64,000 nt of DNA from Arion vulgaris (lineage: Eukaryota > Mollusca > Gastropoda > Stylommatophora > Arionidae). Below, one piece after another: positions 11,711-22,330 of this stretch; within the stretch, counting starts at the first letter, position 1; the number at the start of each line of letters is the position of its first letter. The translations under genes were made by a program, and so were the position numbers. Under the pieces are notes generated by a model. That model did not search any database. It saw only the letters and a program-made list of their open reading frames with translations, and was not told where the DNA came from. The stretch covers positions 21,280,733-21,344,732 of the forward strand of contig CM036764.1 in assembly GCA_020796225.1 (NCBI GenBank), read 5' to 3'.

Positions 11711-11978
11711 CTGAGAGCCACGGTAGCGTAGATGTTAGTGAACTCGCTTCTCAGGGCTGGCGGTCTGGGTTCAACTCCCGCAGTGCGCGTGGAATTTTTC
11801 CGACCGCGACGGCTCTCAGGTCGACCCAGCCTCAACTGGGTACCAGGCATGCTCTCGGAAAGTAAAGGCGGCCGGCGTGATGCTGACCATTTCACCCATC
11901 GTGTGCCGACGGTCAATGAAAATACAGGCCTAACACTGTATTGCCCTATATACCACGAGGTATGAATGGGTTAAAAAA
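11711..11978 (+). mobile_element. SINE family D, copy 2
   Basis: Duplicate of 9755-10022. The head reads GAGCCACGG instead of GAGCCGCGG. It is followed by AAAAACCCCCAAAAAC and a fragment resembling the start of repeat G (AGTGGTTCTATTC). Confidence 0.87.
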
Positions 11979-12405
11979 AACCCCCAAAAACAAACAGTGG
12001 TTCTATTCAATTCTCTCTATATTCGGTTACCTAGTCTATCCAACTAAACATTGGTACCCAGACTTTCTGAGTTTGTTAGAGTTTGGAATAATCTCAGAGC
12101 TACTGTGTAATTACATCGTCGCTGTTGCTTTCGACTAGCTGAAATAATATGAACACATATATAGGGAAGGTAGGGGGCAAGGCAGACGCACGTACGCACA
12201 TATACTCGCGCACATACACATAGTTACATATATGGAAGTTGATCACACACATTTTAATATGAAGTTCTACATAATGGAGTCATATTTAGTGTTTGTTGGA
12301 AGAAATCACTACATATTTGACTTCTAATAAAATATATACATCTAAACATATTTCATAGATATGTTTGTTTTTCTGCAGTACTTGCTATAGTAGTTGCGTG
12401 TAATT
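11979..12405. other. unassigned AT-rich stretch
   Basis: Short runs of ACGCAC/ATACAC simple sequence lie near 12187-12230. Nothing else was recognised. Confidence 0.4.
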
Positions 12406-12413
12406 CTCTAAAG

Positions 12414-12785
12414 CAGCGTTTTCCAAACTGGGGTCCGTAGAGGTACTCAAGAGGATCCTCAAGCGTTTGAAGAAATATTATCATCTTTGATATTTCAAAC
12501 AGAAAAATAAATTTCAGAAATATATATAAAACAGTGGTAGACTAGTTTCGCTGCGAAATCAAAGGATCCGGAACAGACCGGAGTCTAAATGTCTGACAGG
12601 ACAAAATGAAAGATCATTTGAAGTTTACCGCTGTCTGAGAAATTGGAGACAGCTTTACTGATGGTGTGGTGTAGTAATAACTTCATCGCTAGAAGATTTT
12701 CATATATAGAAATGTTTGTGGTCCGCGGCAGCAAAATGTATTTAAAAAAGGGGGTCGACGGTAATGCAAAGTTTGGGAACCGCTG
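12414..12785. mobile_element. hAT-type MITE with 8-bp target duplication
   Basis: The 372-bp element begins CAGCGTTTTCCAAACT and ends with the complement of CAGCGGTTCCCAAACT. It is flanked by CTCTAAAG (12406-12413) and CTCTAGAG (12786-12793), an 8-bp duplication with one mismatch. There is no transposase, so it is non-autonomous. The 8-bp duplication and CAG-type end point to hAT. Confidence 0.82.
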
Positions 12786-13064
12786 CTCTAGAGTCATATC
12801 GAACATCAGTTGTCACCAGGAGACGTGTCGCTAATTGTAGATTTATTGAGTTGTTTACCATACTAGGTAAAACGAAAGTAGGCGTCTGTTTAGTGAAATG
12901 TGACAGGTTGAAGACAATCATCTACAACAACAACGAAAGTAGATGTCTGAATCAGGACGCTTTGTCGGTTGCTCTCTCTTTCTGATATTGGTCACTTTGA
13001 CTGATATGACGATCATTGTCATCTATAATTTCATCTCTGTATTCATATTATCAAACATATACAG

Positions 13065-13402
13065 GTGCATTCCTTAATAAATTCCATCAAAACCTTGGTA
13101 CTAGTGCATTCCTTAATACATTTCCTCAAAATCTTGGTACAACTGCATTCTTTAATACATTTCCTCAAAATCTTGGTACAACTGCATTCTTTAATACATT
13201 TCCTTAAAACCTTGGTACAAGTGCACCCCTTAATAAATTTCATCACAACTTAGGTACAACTGCATTCCGTAACAAATTTTCTCAAAATCTAGGTACACGT
13301 GCACCCCTTAATAAATTTCATCACAACGTAGGTACAACTGCATTCCGTAACAAATTTTCTTAAAACCTTGGTGCAAGTGCACCCCTTAATAAATTTATTC
13401 AA
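13065..13402. repeat. minisatellite, 39-bp unit, about 8-9 copies
   Basis: Units of the form CATTCCTTAATAAATTT plus CTCAAAATCTTGGTACAA repeat with substitutions. The later units are more diverged. A CT microsatellite follows at 13403-13426. Confidence 0.85.
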
Positions 13403-13426
13403 AATCTCTCTCTCTCTCTCTCTCTT
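13403..13426. repeat. (CT)n microsatellite
   Basis: An uninterrupted CTCTCT run sits at the edge of the 39-bp array. Confidence 0.85.
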
Positions 13427-13599
13427 TCTGTCTATCGTGCACTACCACATGTTGTGTAACTTGAACAAGAAATCTACACACACACATTGTATACAGATAA
13501 AGCAGTATGTCTATATTACCTATGCATTATAGTCGTTCGTCGTCTTGCATTTGTCATCAATGTGCTCTCTGCATTCGTGATAATAAACGCATTTAGGTC

Positions 13600-13735
13600 C
13601 ACAAAGGGGTGGTGGGCATACTTGTAGGCACATAACTTGTACAACGTACAATCGCTGTTCGGATCAAATGACATACAAATCACAAAGAGTGGATTTAACA
13701 AGTGATTGATCTAGAGAGTTCGAAGGAGAAAATCC
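13600..13735 (+). mobile_element. interspersed repeat G, partial copy
   Basis: It shares ACAACGTACAATCGC and AACAAGTGATTGATC with the other copies, and ends in GTTCGAAGGAG where they have (GAA)n. Confidence 0.5.
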
Positions 13736-13901
13736 ACAATGATTCTTGCTTACCGTTTGTATTATACGTTACGGACATTGTCCCGTTGTTGAAGTTTCCA
13801 GTCGTGATAATAATCAATGACACAGTACTGAAAGACGTGGTACCGGGTACTCTAGGGGACACTTTTCTGAACGTTTATTCGTTCAGGCCATCACTGAGAG
13901 C

Positions 13902-14250
13902 CTGGGGGAGAACTAAATGGCGAAGTGGTTAAGTCGTTTGCTTGTCGTACTGAAGGTTGTGGATTCGAATCCGGACCGATACACTTTTGCTATTTTTTCA
14001 TGAGATCCCTAGGATTGTTACCGGAGCAAACTACTGGCCTAACGGAACAACACTCGGACATAAAACTACACGGACCTCTATGTCAGCTACAAAACACAGT
14101 GAAGACAAGAGATAACATTGAATATATAGACTATTTCAAGCGGACGAAAGGAAGGAAATTACCGGAGCTACGGAGTTCGTGCTTTGTGGCATGCCATCTC
14201 TGCGACAGGGACGGAACCGTATGGGGAAACCCGATTCAGTGTAGTCAGTT
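13902..14250 (+). mobile_element. SINE family C, copy 3, interrupted
   Basis: The head AAATGGCGAAGTGGTTAAG and a B box (GGATTCGAATCC) are clear. The body is split by about 115 bp of foreign sequence (about 14040-14155) and then resumes at ACCGGAGCTACGGAGTTCGT. Confidence 0.7.
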
Positions 14251-14255
14251 CATTT

Positions 14256-14828
14256 GCCGTTGGACCTTTTTTGGGACTGAGAGCCCATATTATGTGATTT
14301 GATTACACTTCAATCGTCTTATCTGCATAGTCCTGTAGTAGTATTGCTTAATGAGCTATTAACAATAAGGTAGATATAATCAATCATATTCGGATCAAAT
14401 ACGATAGCAAATGAAGAGCTTATAAAACCAACTGTGCATCATTGGAGACTATCATTAAAATACAAAGATACTAGTGGATTCGGCATGTATTTCATATACC
14501 AGTAGGGACATTGACGAGGACAGCAGACAGGCAACGAAAACCTGGACTTTCAAAGGAAATATGACGAATAACGGTGGAAAAATGGATTGTTGTCTGACGC
14601 ATAAAACAATTAATCGAAAGTCGGTAGAACTGCAGCAATGGAACTCTGTTCAGAAAGTTCTATGTGTTAAAAAGGATACGAAGAAAATATAGATACATAG
14701 ATTGGATTAACCACAGAGTTATGACCCAACCATAATTTTGATAAAAAAACAGTAGAGGCCGAGATGCACAGTTTTAAGTCTTGTTGCACACTAGGATGGG
14801 TCTCTACTATCCGAGCGATTTTTGTAGA
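14256..14828. other. unassigned stretch
   Basis: A 72-codon frame (14474-14692) was inspected. It shows no recognisable domain, so no gene is called. Confidence 0.4.
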
Positions 14829-15170
14829 TATATTTTGATTGCGCTACTTCTTTTGTCGTCACACTGCTACCGGATTGTTGTCCAGTGTCGTGGTTTTCTG
14901 TTTTTGTCTTGCGTTGTTTTGGTGGCTTGGTTGATTATTATTTTTGCTCTTTGACAGGATTCTGCTATGCCATCTAACCATCTTTTTCGTGGTCTTCCTC
15001 TCGCTTTCTTTCCTGATGTTCTGTTGTAGAAGACTTTGTATACTGTGGCGTTTGGATGCTTTCTTATTAAGTGGCCAAACTCTTCATTCTTTGTTTCTCA
15101 ATGTAATTCAAGCAATGTTCTGTTCCAACTTTCTGTCTTATGCTGATGTCGGTGACATGTCTTTCTGGTG
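14829..15170 (-). mobile_element. LINE 3' fragment, same family as the element at 51.6-53.9 kb
   Basis: The forward-strand text closely matches 51640-51980 (shared landmarks TTTTGTCGTCACACTGCTAC and TGTTCTGTTGTAGAAGACT). On the reverse strand it corresponds to the protein region covering the wing-like C-terminal tail. It is broken by substitutions and short indels. Confidence 0.75.
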
Positions 15171-15450
15171 TTGTTGTACTGCAGAACTCACAGATCGTGT
15201 CAGTTGTTTACTTCCTAGTTGTTCTTGACGGCACAGCGCGTGTGGGTCACAGACTACTTGGTTGTTGCACTGCGGGATATCATACAGCGGGCATGTCACT
15301 GAAAGCTTTGCTGTTACGCTACGGAAATTCACAGGGCGTGTCGTGTCGATCACTGGCAGTTTCGCTGTTGCGTTCCGTTACGTCACAGGTCGTGTCGGTC
15401 ACTAACAGCTTTGTGGTTGCACTGCAACGAGTGATTCCTGATGCATCGTT
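15170..15450. repeat. degenerate tandem repeat, about 47-bp unit
   Basis: Four or five diverged blocks of the form GTGTCGGTCACT...CTTTGTGGTTGCACTGC follow each other. The similarity is visible but weak. Confidence 0.5.
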
Positions 15451-15544
15451 TCCCGACCGTCAAATAAAACTGTCAACAGGGCATTACTACATACCTACAT
15501 TGTTTTTTTTGGCGTTGGGTTGATGGACACGGACGTCTCCACTG

Positions 15545-16190
15545 TGACCATTGTACCTTTGTTTCTTGATCGTACTCATAAACCTACGGCTCTATATGAT
15601 CACGGTTTTCAGGAAGTCAGTCGCTGTTAAGAATCACGAATATACGCCACAAGGCCAAACCATTATCAACAAGTACTACGTGGAGGTCATCCATCGTCTT
15701 CATGTTTATGTAACATCCATGGGTAACGGGAACTAGGCAACTTCATCATGACAACGCAATCCGTCCATGATTATCTTCTGATTCAGACTTTCTTGACGAA
15801 ACAAATTTCTTTGGTTCATCAGGCTTTCTACTCTCCCAATATGACTCCTTGCGATTTTTGTCGTTTCACAAGCTGACAATGCTGCTGAAAAAACCCCCAG
15901 CGATTTGAGCCACAAGAATACATTATGAAAAACATAGCTGTTAAGCTATACTCTATTCCCCCCCAAAAAGCCTTAATGATATGCTTGAAACAATCAATGG
16001 ACCGCTGGAGAAGCAAATTGTATTTTTCCTGATCACAAGTTGGACACTTTTTAAACAGATCTCGTATGTGGGGAAGAAACCTAGTCGCTATCAATTGCAA
16101 AGCAGTCGATCTAATCGCTTTTTTACTACGGCATTGTTTAGTAAACTGGGCTTATTAAAACTATACAATTGTGAACTGAATGCAAGTTTC
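15545..16190 (+). pseudogene. mariner (DD34D) transposase remnant
   Basis: The forward translation, with frame changes, contains HEYTPQGQTI, LHHDNA (Asp codon 15750-15752), LVHQAFYSPNMTPCDF (third Asp at 15853-15855) and a degraded C-terminal tail. These are signature motifs of mariner transposases. The gap between the two Asp codons is 100 nt, close to the 34 residues of DD34D once one frameshift is allowed. The N-terminal half and terminal repeats were not found. Several stops and frameshifts make it dead. Confidence 0.8.
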
Positions 16191-16414
16191 AATGTCCCAA
16201 CGACTTATTATTATATTCCTCTCCAACCTTTATATGTTACACCTGCAAGTAATTTTTTCATACCGCTCTATCCTGGACAACATCACCCAATCTCTTATAA
16301 GAAATTGAATTTCTCACTTCTCTCAGTAAAGTTCGTTTCAGAGTTGCCTATGGCGTATTTTCTCTCTGGAGCCCTTTGCCTCACACTGCAATGCCTGCGT
16401 TGTGGTTCAGTCAC

Positions 16415-16535
16415 ATACAAATCACACACAAATCACATGCATGTCACATACAAATCACATTCTAATGACGTACAAGCCACATGCAAATCACACACAAATG
16501 ACATAAACCACGCACAAACCACATGCAAATCATAA
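16415..16535. repeat. short tandem repeat, about 11-12 bp unit
   Basis: Variants of CACATGCAAATCACA recur about nine times. The array includes copies of the octamer ATGCAAAT, probably by composition. Confidence 0.65.
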
Positions 16536-16556
16536 AGAATAGCTAATATATATCTA

Positions 16557-16836
16557 CAGGATGTTCAAGATAAAAGCAGCTTCATCGTTAAGGAAGCATC
16601 GTCGTCAAGAGAGCTAATCTGGCATATGTTTAGGAAAATGAGAAGGTTCAGTTATGACGTAGTATAGGTCAAGGTTGTGTAACGGTGTGTAAAATGTAGT
16701 GCGGAAAGGGGCGATGAACAAATGGGGCATAGGACGAGATGGTCAGAACCAGTTTAAATAGTAAATATAAACAACGCAATAAGTAACTGACAACTTTTGA
16801 TTTGTCACTCGGGCCGCTTTTATCTTGAACATCCTG
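16557..16836. mobile_element. MITE with TA target duplication (family M), copy 1
   Basis: The 280-bp element has inverted ends CAGGATGTTCAAGATAAAAG and its complement, flanked by TA at 16555-16556 and 16837-16838. It shares its interior with 61625-61882, for example GAAAATGAGAAGGTTCAGTT. The TA target and short non-coding interior fit a non-autonomous Tc1/mariner element. Confidence 0.88.
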
Positions 16837-16984
16837 TATTATAGCGCAAAGATAAACAAAAAACACAAGCAAACAAACACTACATAAATGTAAGAAGTTA
16901 TGTTTTCAATCAAGAGAGATTTTTAAACAATTGATAAGCGGTCTTGAATTTCTCTTGAACAGAGGTGGTATATGACATGTTACG

Positions 16985-17560
16985 ATTCCTACATCTCAAT
17001 CCTCAAGTTTTGTTTATTGATCATTTCTTCTTGAGATACATATCTCCATCTTTTCTTTCTTATAACAGTTGTTACTAGTGGTTGACCAGACATTTCTCTG
17101 ATTTCATCACTTCTCCTGAATTCGTTCCATTCTATGTTCATTAATTTTCGCACACAACTATTTTCAAATGCATTCAACTTGCTTTCTATATCTTTAGTTA
17201 TTTTCCAACTCTCTGTGGCACATTCTAGGGTTGATAAAACATTGGAGTTGAAAAATGTGTAATTTAGTTTTAAAACTGTATAACACAGAGTTCCATATTT
17301 TATTTAGACTTTTAAAAGCTGATGTTGCTTTGACAATTTGTTGCATAGTTTTTTTTTGTTTTTGTATTTTCCTTGCGATCAAAATTGCTATCCAAATCGG
17401 GAACTGCTATGATATTTTTAGCATTTTTGATTCCAACGGGAAATCTTCATTACTTGTCATAAGTACCTTCATTATATTCTGTCATTTCATAGTTTTACCC
17501 TGCAGTCCAATTTTCTATTCTATAGATAATAAGTTGTGTTTTTCTTTTTCGTATCTTGGT
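16985..17560 (-). mobile_element. LINE fragment (reverse transcriptase C-terminal part)
   Basis: Reverse-strand frames contain KLNAFENSCVRKLMNIEWNE, IRKKRWRYV and, upstream, FKSLNKIWNS and IFQLQCFINPR. This is the order found after the catalytic palm in many animal LINE proteins (a WNSK-like block, then a C-x-E-W-like block, then an LRKLM-x-I-x-W block). Frameshifts separate the pieces. Confidence 0.7.
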
Positions 17561-17701
17561 TGCATTTACATAACAAGGGAATATCTTCTGTAAAATGTCT
17601 ATCTTCTGTTAGAGATTATTGACATCTCATTAAATAATTGTGTGATGACTGCGACATTATTCATTAAAAAGGGAAGACTGCAGTAAAACTTGGTAAAATA
17701 G

Positions 17702-17798
17702 CGAAACACGTAAACAAAGTACTATAGTTTTACAAAATACAGAAACAGTGACGATAAACAGCAACGTTTCGACCAAAAGGCCTTTATCAAGCAAACGA
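17702..17798 (-). repeat. left inverted terminal repeat of the Penelope-like element
   Basis: It is the near-perfect reverse complement of 18766-18864. A related solo stretch at 26713-26780 suggests the unit extends left to about 17678. Confidence 0.85.
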
Positions 17799-17799
17799 T

Positions 17800-18545
17800 G
17801 TGCTTGATTTCTTCCGCAAGAGCATATACCCGGAGAATGTGCTTGCATCTGCTATGCATCGCGTTCAGCAAATGGCTCGCCAGGAGACTCTTTCTAACCA
17901 GCATAGAGCTTCCAATTCTGACAGGGTGAAACTTATCTTAACTTTCCACCCTCATAGTTCCCTTGTGAAGAAAGTCTTCTTCCGTCATCTCTCTATTCTT
18001 CAGTCTGATCCTGAGACACGTTCAGTCTTCCAACACTATCATTTGGTGGCGTACAGACGGGACAGAAGTCTTAAGGATATGTTGGTTCCCAGTCGCCTCA
18101 AGCCTAATATCCAGTCATTTTGGCACCATCCAGTGTGGCCGTCGGCGCTGCACCACGTGTGCTTATGTAATACAGACCCGCACTGTGCCTTTTCCAAAAG
18201 GCACGATTATTATTGAAGACAGTTTCACGTGCGAGTCTCGTAATATTATCTATGCCATCACCTGCAAGCGGTGCAACAAGGCCTATATTGGTGAGACCGG
18301 CAAGAGGCTCAGTGACCGATTCGCCCAACACTTGCGCGATATACGCCAATGCTCTGTGACCCCTGTAGCTACTCATTTCAATGATACTGGCCATCCAGGA
18401 GCTTGCGATGTCCAGGTCACAGCCATCTGATCATGTTCCTCTGATGATCGTAGTCGATTTGCTCTGGAGAACCGTTTTATTTCGTTGTATGGTACCTTGC
18501 GACCGGTTGGACTCAACGCATTACATTCGTATGCTTCCTAGTACT
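17800..18545 (+). pseudogene. Penelope-like polyprotein remnant with GIY-YIG endonuclease
   Basis: The first frame (17800-18105) covers the linker, including LTFHPHSSLVKKVFFRHL and LVAYRRDRSLKDML. After a frame change near 18110-18180 a second frame gives NIIYAITCKRCNKAYIGETG and RLSDRFAQHLRDI. This is a GIY-YIG nuclease with its upstream zinc-knuckle-like Cys residues and the conserved Arg and His. A further shift near 18430 precedes the C-terminal LGTLRP-like tail. In intact elements this nuclease cuts the target site. This copy has at least two frameshifts. Confidence 0.87.
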
Positions 18546-18765
18546 TTCTCATCTCATGCCTTGTAATCTATATGTGTATTTGCTTCATATATATAAGTTA
18601 TATATTCACTTGATTGTTTATTGTTTCTCTTCTTTTCCACTTCTAATTTTGCGTTGCACTTATTTCGTTATTCGTTTTTATTCCCAGATTTTCATTTCAT
18701 ACGTTTGAATGCTTCTGTAATCGTCCATTTGTAGTGTTTATTTGAAATTCGTCACTTCTGTTGTG

Positions 18766-18864
18766 TCGTTTGCTTGATAAAGGCCTTTTGGTCAAAACGT
18801 TGCTGTTTATCGTCACTGTTTTTGTATTTTGTAAACCTATAGTACTTTGTTTGTACGTGTTTCG
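18766..18864 (+). repeat. right terminal repeat of the Penelope-like element
   Basis: Partner of 17702-17798; it differs at a handful of positions. Confidence 0.85.
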
Positions 18865-18894
18865 ACATTATTAATTGATAAACAAATAAACATC

Positions 18895-18995
18895 TCGCCC
18901 GGATGGTTCGCCCAAATTAGGGGTGTAAAGAATAGAACCACTGTTACTTGCCAAGCATGTCGTAAGATACATAAGGAGGTTGGCGTGGGGCTAGC
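18895..18995 (+). mobile_element. interspersed repeat G, head-only copy
   Basis: It contains GTAAAGAATAGAACCACTGT and CATGTCGTAAGATAC, matching the heads of copies at 9.7, 38.6 and 60.9 kb. The (GAA)n-like tail may be the run at 19157-19169. Confidence 0.5.
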
Positions 18996-19132
18996 TACCC
19001 CAACCAGGACAATTCATAGCTCGCCACCCGAGGAAAAGAAGGATCCCGCAAGGAGGACTCATGGCAAGAACATGGGGATATGTGGAAGATCTGGAAAAGA
19101 TCGCCTTGGATAGGCGGGATTGGATTGCGGAC
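18996..19132 (+). mobile_element. possible LINE C-terminal tail
   Basis: The frame ending at about 19130 reads MARTWGYVEDLEKIALDRRD, then WIADLC and a stop. The pattern of Glu-x-x-Ala-x-Asp-Arg followed by Trp is common at the extreme C-terminus of animal LINE proteins. It is short, so the call is tentative. Confidence 0.45.
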
Positions 19133-19170
19133 CTATGTCTCCCTAGGGGTGAATGATGAAGAAGAAAAAG

Positions 19171-19440
19171 TAAAGAACCCTTTCTCGTAGCATGGGATAT
19201 ATTGGGGAATATAATGTTAGGTCAGTGTTTTTTGTTGACAAATCACACACGATGGGGGCGATACGTCCAACAGCAAACCGCCCGCTTTTAAATCTGAGTG
19301 TTTTTGTGGTGCCAGGCTGAGGCAGGCTCGACCTGAGAGTCATTTCGGTCAAACAAATCTAATTCCAACCTTGACATATTGTCCTGGGACAACGCGCCTA
19401 CGAAGCCAGTTAACTAAACACTAGGCTACCGCTGCGCTCA
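19171..19440 (-). mobile_element. SINE family D, copy 3
   Basis: The reverse copy retains the CGATGGG, TGCCAGGCTGAGG and GACCTGAGAG landmarks. Divergence is high, and the B box is recognisable only by alignment to copies 1 and 2. Confidence 0.65.
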
Positions 19441-20124
19441 ATTATTGATCGATTCATATATTAAAAACGCGTACAAATTCTATTACTTCAGAATATTGCA
19501 TGCATCGTTGCCCTCCCTCCCCGATCAATAAATAGTAAAATATGTAGTGAAAAGAAAGTAGAGACGACCTTATTTGGGGTTCAAAATTAGATATTACGAT
19601 ATTGAAATCAACAACCAATGGCTTGTTCTGTATAGTATAGTACATCGCATGCGCTACAATGTGCGGTGCTCATATCTTCTTCTTTGAACGCTCCAAACAA
19701 ATCCAAGAATATTTCCAACAGGCGGAAATAAGGTGAAATTGTTGAAAATGTAACAAACGCACGTTGATATCGGATTTGCTGAACCGAAAGAGATAACATA
19801 TCGCTGCCTATCTGATGTAAACTACGGCTCAACGTAATTACGCTCTTTAGCGCAAATCACGCTCTTCAGCGCAGATCACACACAGATCACGGAAAGGGAT
19901 TAGCAAGTGGTTGTTTAGAATGAACGTCATCAAATAAAAACAAACATTGGAAATCCATGCCAATTCTTGTTGTCTTCAGACAGACACATGTTAGCATTGC
20001 GCACCGCGAGGAAGTGAGGCAATGTGACCTTGACCCTGCGAGCACACACGATTCTTCTCATATATACGCACACTGAGACATACAGAGACACACACATAGA
20101 TAGTTATATATATATATATTAATG
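19441..20124. other. mostly unassigned; fragments of repeat G
   Basis: Segments near 19675-19700 (CTTCTTTGAACGCTCC) and 19835-19925 (GCGCAGATCACACACAGATC) resemble parts of repeat G. The rest is featureless. Confidence 0.4.
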
Positions 20125-20311
20125 CTCGTCTGCCCAGCGTGTTCGTAGCGCGTTGACTACGGTGACTATCCTCTGTGTGTGGGGTTCAATTCGCGGATGG
20201 CAGAAAGCCACAGTTTCCCCAGATTTACGGTGTTTGTGGCACGAACCGAAGGGTTACGATGTCCATGGCACTGAGCCGAAGAGCTGAAAAGCTCAAGTGC
20301 TTCTGGATCGG
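20125..20311 (+). mobile_element. SINE family A, copy 2
   Basis: The full order from GTCTGCCCAGCGTGTTCG to GCTTCTGGATCGG is present. The B box has decayed to GGGGTTCAATTCGC. The A-rich tail runs into (AT)n and then directly into the 44-bp array. Confidence 0.8.
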
Positions 20312-20332
20312 AAAAATATATATATATATATA

Positions 20333-20572
20333 TTAATATTTCTGTGTGTCTGTTTCTGTGAATATATTAAATATAAATAATATTTCTGTGTGTCTGTTTC
20401 TGTGAATATATTAAATATAAATAATATTTCTGTGTGTCTGTTTCTGTGAATATATTAAATATAAATAATATTTCTGTGTGTCTGTTTCTGTGAATATATT
20501 AAATATAAATAATATTTCTGTGTGTCTGTTTCTGTGAATATATTAAGTATAAATAATATTTCTGTGTGTCTG
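20333..20572. repeat. minisatellite, 44-bp unit, about 5.5 copies
   Basis: TCTGTGTGTCTGTTT starts at 20341, 20385, 20429, 20473, 20517 and 20561, which is exactly 44 bp apart. One unit has AAGTAT for AAATAT. Confidence 0.93.
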
Positions 20573-21171
20573 TTTACTTTTGAACTAATCATTTGTCTTG
20601 TGTAATATTAAAGAGTTGTACATGTTATATATATATATATAACTTACAGACTGTTGTACACATTTGAAACTTGTACCTACATCTTTCGTGTAGTTCTTTG
20701 TTTGTCTGAAAATGAGAGACACAATCATGTGACACTGACTGACCAGCATATGATTCGTTAAGGTCTAACATGTCAGAGATTGGGTATGACATCAGTAGAA
20801 ATGTCCATTCAAGTCATAGTTCAGTTATAGCTCAAATAAAAATGGTGCTGTCTCCACAAACAAATGATCAATAACAAATTGCGTCTGTCCTCATTGCATG
20901 TCTGCTGCATACCTGTATTATATAGTTGTTCGTACTCTCACTCACGACGCACGCACCCACACACGCGCTGTTTTGTAGTCATACATTTGTTGATTTTGTT
21001 TTGGATTAAAACTATTTTTCGACGTCCGTCAAACACCCGAATACTAAGTTTTCAAATTAGAGAAGAAAGAATAACACTACTCTATGTTTCTGTCTATCTA
21101 TATTTTCTTCACGTTATAATTGATAATTGAGGTATTAACAAGTGATCCACATTGCAGCCTTTTTACTCATG
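20573..21171. other. unassigned stretch
   Basis: A short (TA)n run lies near 20625. No coding or repeat feature was recognised. Confidence 0.4.
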
Positions 21172-22075
21172 GTATCCCATCGTAGTTCACACACTTTCAT
21201 CCCATCTTAGCTCACACTCTTTCATCCCATCTTAGTTCACACTCTTTCATCCCATCTTAGTTCACACTCTTTCATCCCATCTTAGTTCACACTCTTTCAT
21301 CCCATCTTAGTTCACACACTTTCATCCCATCTTAGTTCACACTCTTTCATCCCATCTTAGTTCACACTCTTTCATCCCATCTTAGTTCACACTCTTTCAT
21401 CCCATCTTAGTTCACACTCTTTCATCCCATCTTAGTTCACACTCTTTCATCCCATCTTAGTTCACACTCTTTCATCTCATCTTAGTTCACACTCTTTCAT
21501 CCCATCTTAGTTCACACTCTTTCATCCCATCTTAGTTCACACTCTTTCATCCCATCTTAGTTCACACTCTTTCATCCCATCTTAGTTCACACTCTTTCAT
21601 CCCATCTTAGTTCACACTCTTTCATCCCATCTTAGTTCACACTCTTTCATCCCATCTTAGTTCACACTCTTTCATCCCATCTTAGTTCACACTCTTTCAT
21701 CCCATCTTAGTTCACACTCTTTCATCCCATCTTAGTTCACACTCTTTCATCTCATCTTAGTTCACACTCTTTCATCCCATCTTAGTTCACACTCTTTCAT
21801 CCCATCTTAGTTCACACTCTTTCATCCCATCTTAGTTCACACTCTTTCATCCCATCTTAGTTCACACTCTTTCATCTCATCTTAGTTCACACTCTTTCAT
21901 CCCATCTTAGTTCACACTCTTTCATCCCATCTTAGTTCACACTCTTTCATCCCATCTTAGTTCACACTCTTTCATCTCATCTTAGTTCACACTCTTTCAT
22001 CCCATCTTAGTTCACACTCTTTCATCTCATCTTAGTTCACACTCTTTCATCCCATCTTAGTTCACACTCTTTCAT
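21172..22075. repeat. minisatellite, 25-bp unit, about 36 copies
   Basis: The unit TTCACACTCTTTCATCCCAT plus CTTAG is almost uniform. A minor CTCAT variant is scattered and becomes more frequent near the right end, where every second or third unit carries it. Confidence 0.95.
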
Positions 22076-22079
22076 CTGC

Positions 22080-22320
22080 CTTTCCACCGTCATTCTTCAG
22101 GTTTCCTTTATCCTGCCTCCTCTCATTCTGTGTGCTATCCATCTTAAAGCTGTCTTTACCAAAGTGTCAGGTGGCATTCGGCACACACTTCCGAGATTAC
22201 TTGATCTTCTTCTGTTGATAGTATTTGCCTGTGAATTCATACGAAGCTCGCCATTTGTGATCCTTTCTAGCTGACATATTCTCAGGATTATCCAAAGACA
22301 TTTAATAATGTATATTTTCA
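22080..22320 (-). mobile_element. LINE 3' fragment
   Basis: The reverse-strand frame contains LGSVCRMPPDTLVKTALRW followed by RMRGGRIKET. It resembles the LGH-x-x-RM...K-x-ALRW...GR-x-K block of LINE proteins such as the one at 54.2 kb. The array to the left begins where the LINE ends. Confidence 0.6.
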
Positions 22321-22330
22321 TCTTTCAAAA

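Larger units (their letters stand above)
10030..11977. repeat. tandem segmental duplication, copy 2
   Basis: This is a near-identical head-to-tail copy of 8071-10029. It ends at GGGTTAAAAA, after which the sequence diverges. The junction fuses the 3' end of SINE D to the interior of the LINE tail. Confidence 0.93.
17678..18866 (+). mobile_element. Penelope-like retroelement, 5'-truncated, with inverted terminal repeats
   Basis: Repeats of about 98 bp in inverted orientation (17702-17798 and 18766-18864) enclose a coding remnant. Both contain GATAAAGGCCTTTTGG next to AAACGTTGCTGTTTATCG in one sense. The remnant starts inside the linker after the reverse transcriptase and runs into a GIY-YIG endonuclease, so the catalytic reverse transcriptase is missing. 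Terminal repeats in direct or inverted orientation are a known feature of Penelope-like elements. Confidence 0.85.

Noticed and set aside
15981..16535. 184-codon forward frame as a host gene
   Set aside because: Its first part overlaps the mariner remnant in a shifted frame and its last part is the 11-12 bp tandem repeat. No domain was seen.
16415..16535. Octamer (ATGCAAAT) transcription-factor site cluster
   Set aside because: The motif recurs because it lies inside a short tandem repeat; nothing nearby looks like a gene to regulate.
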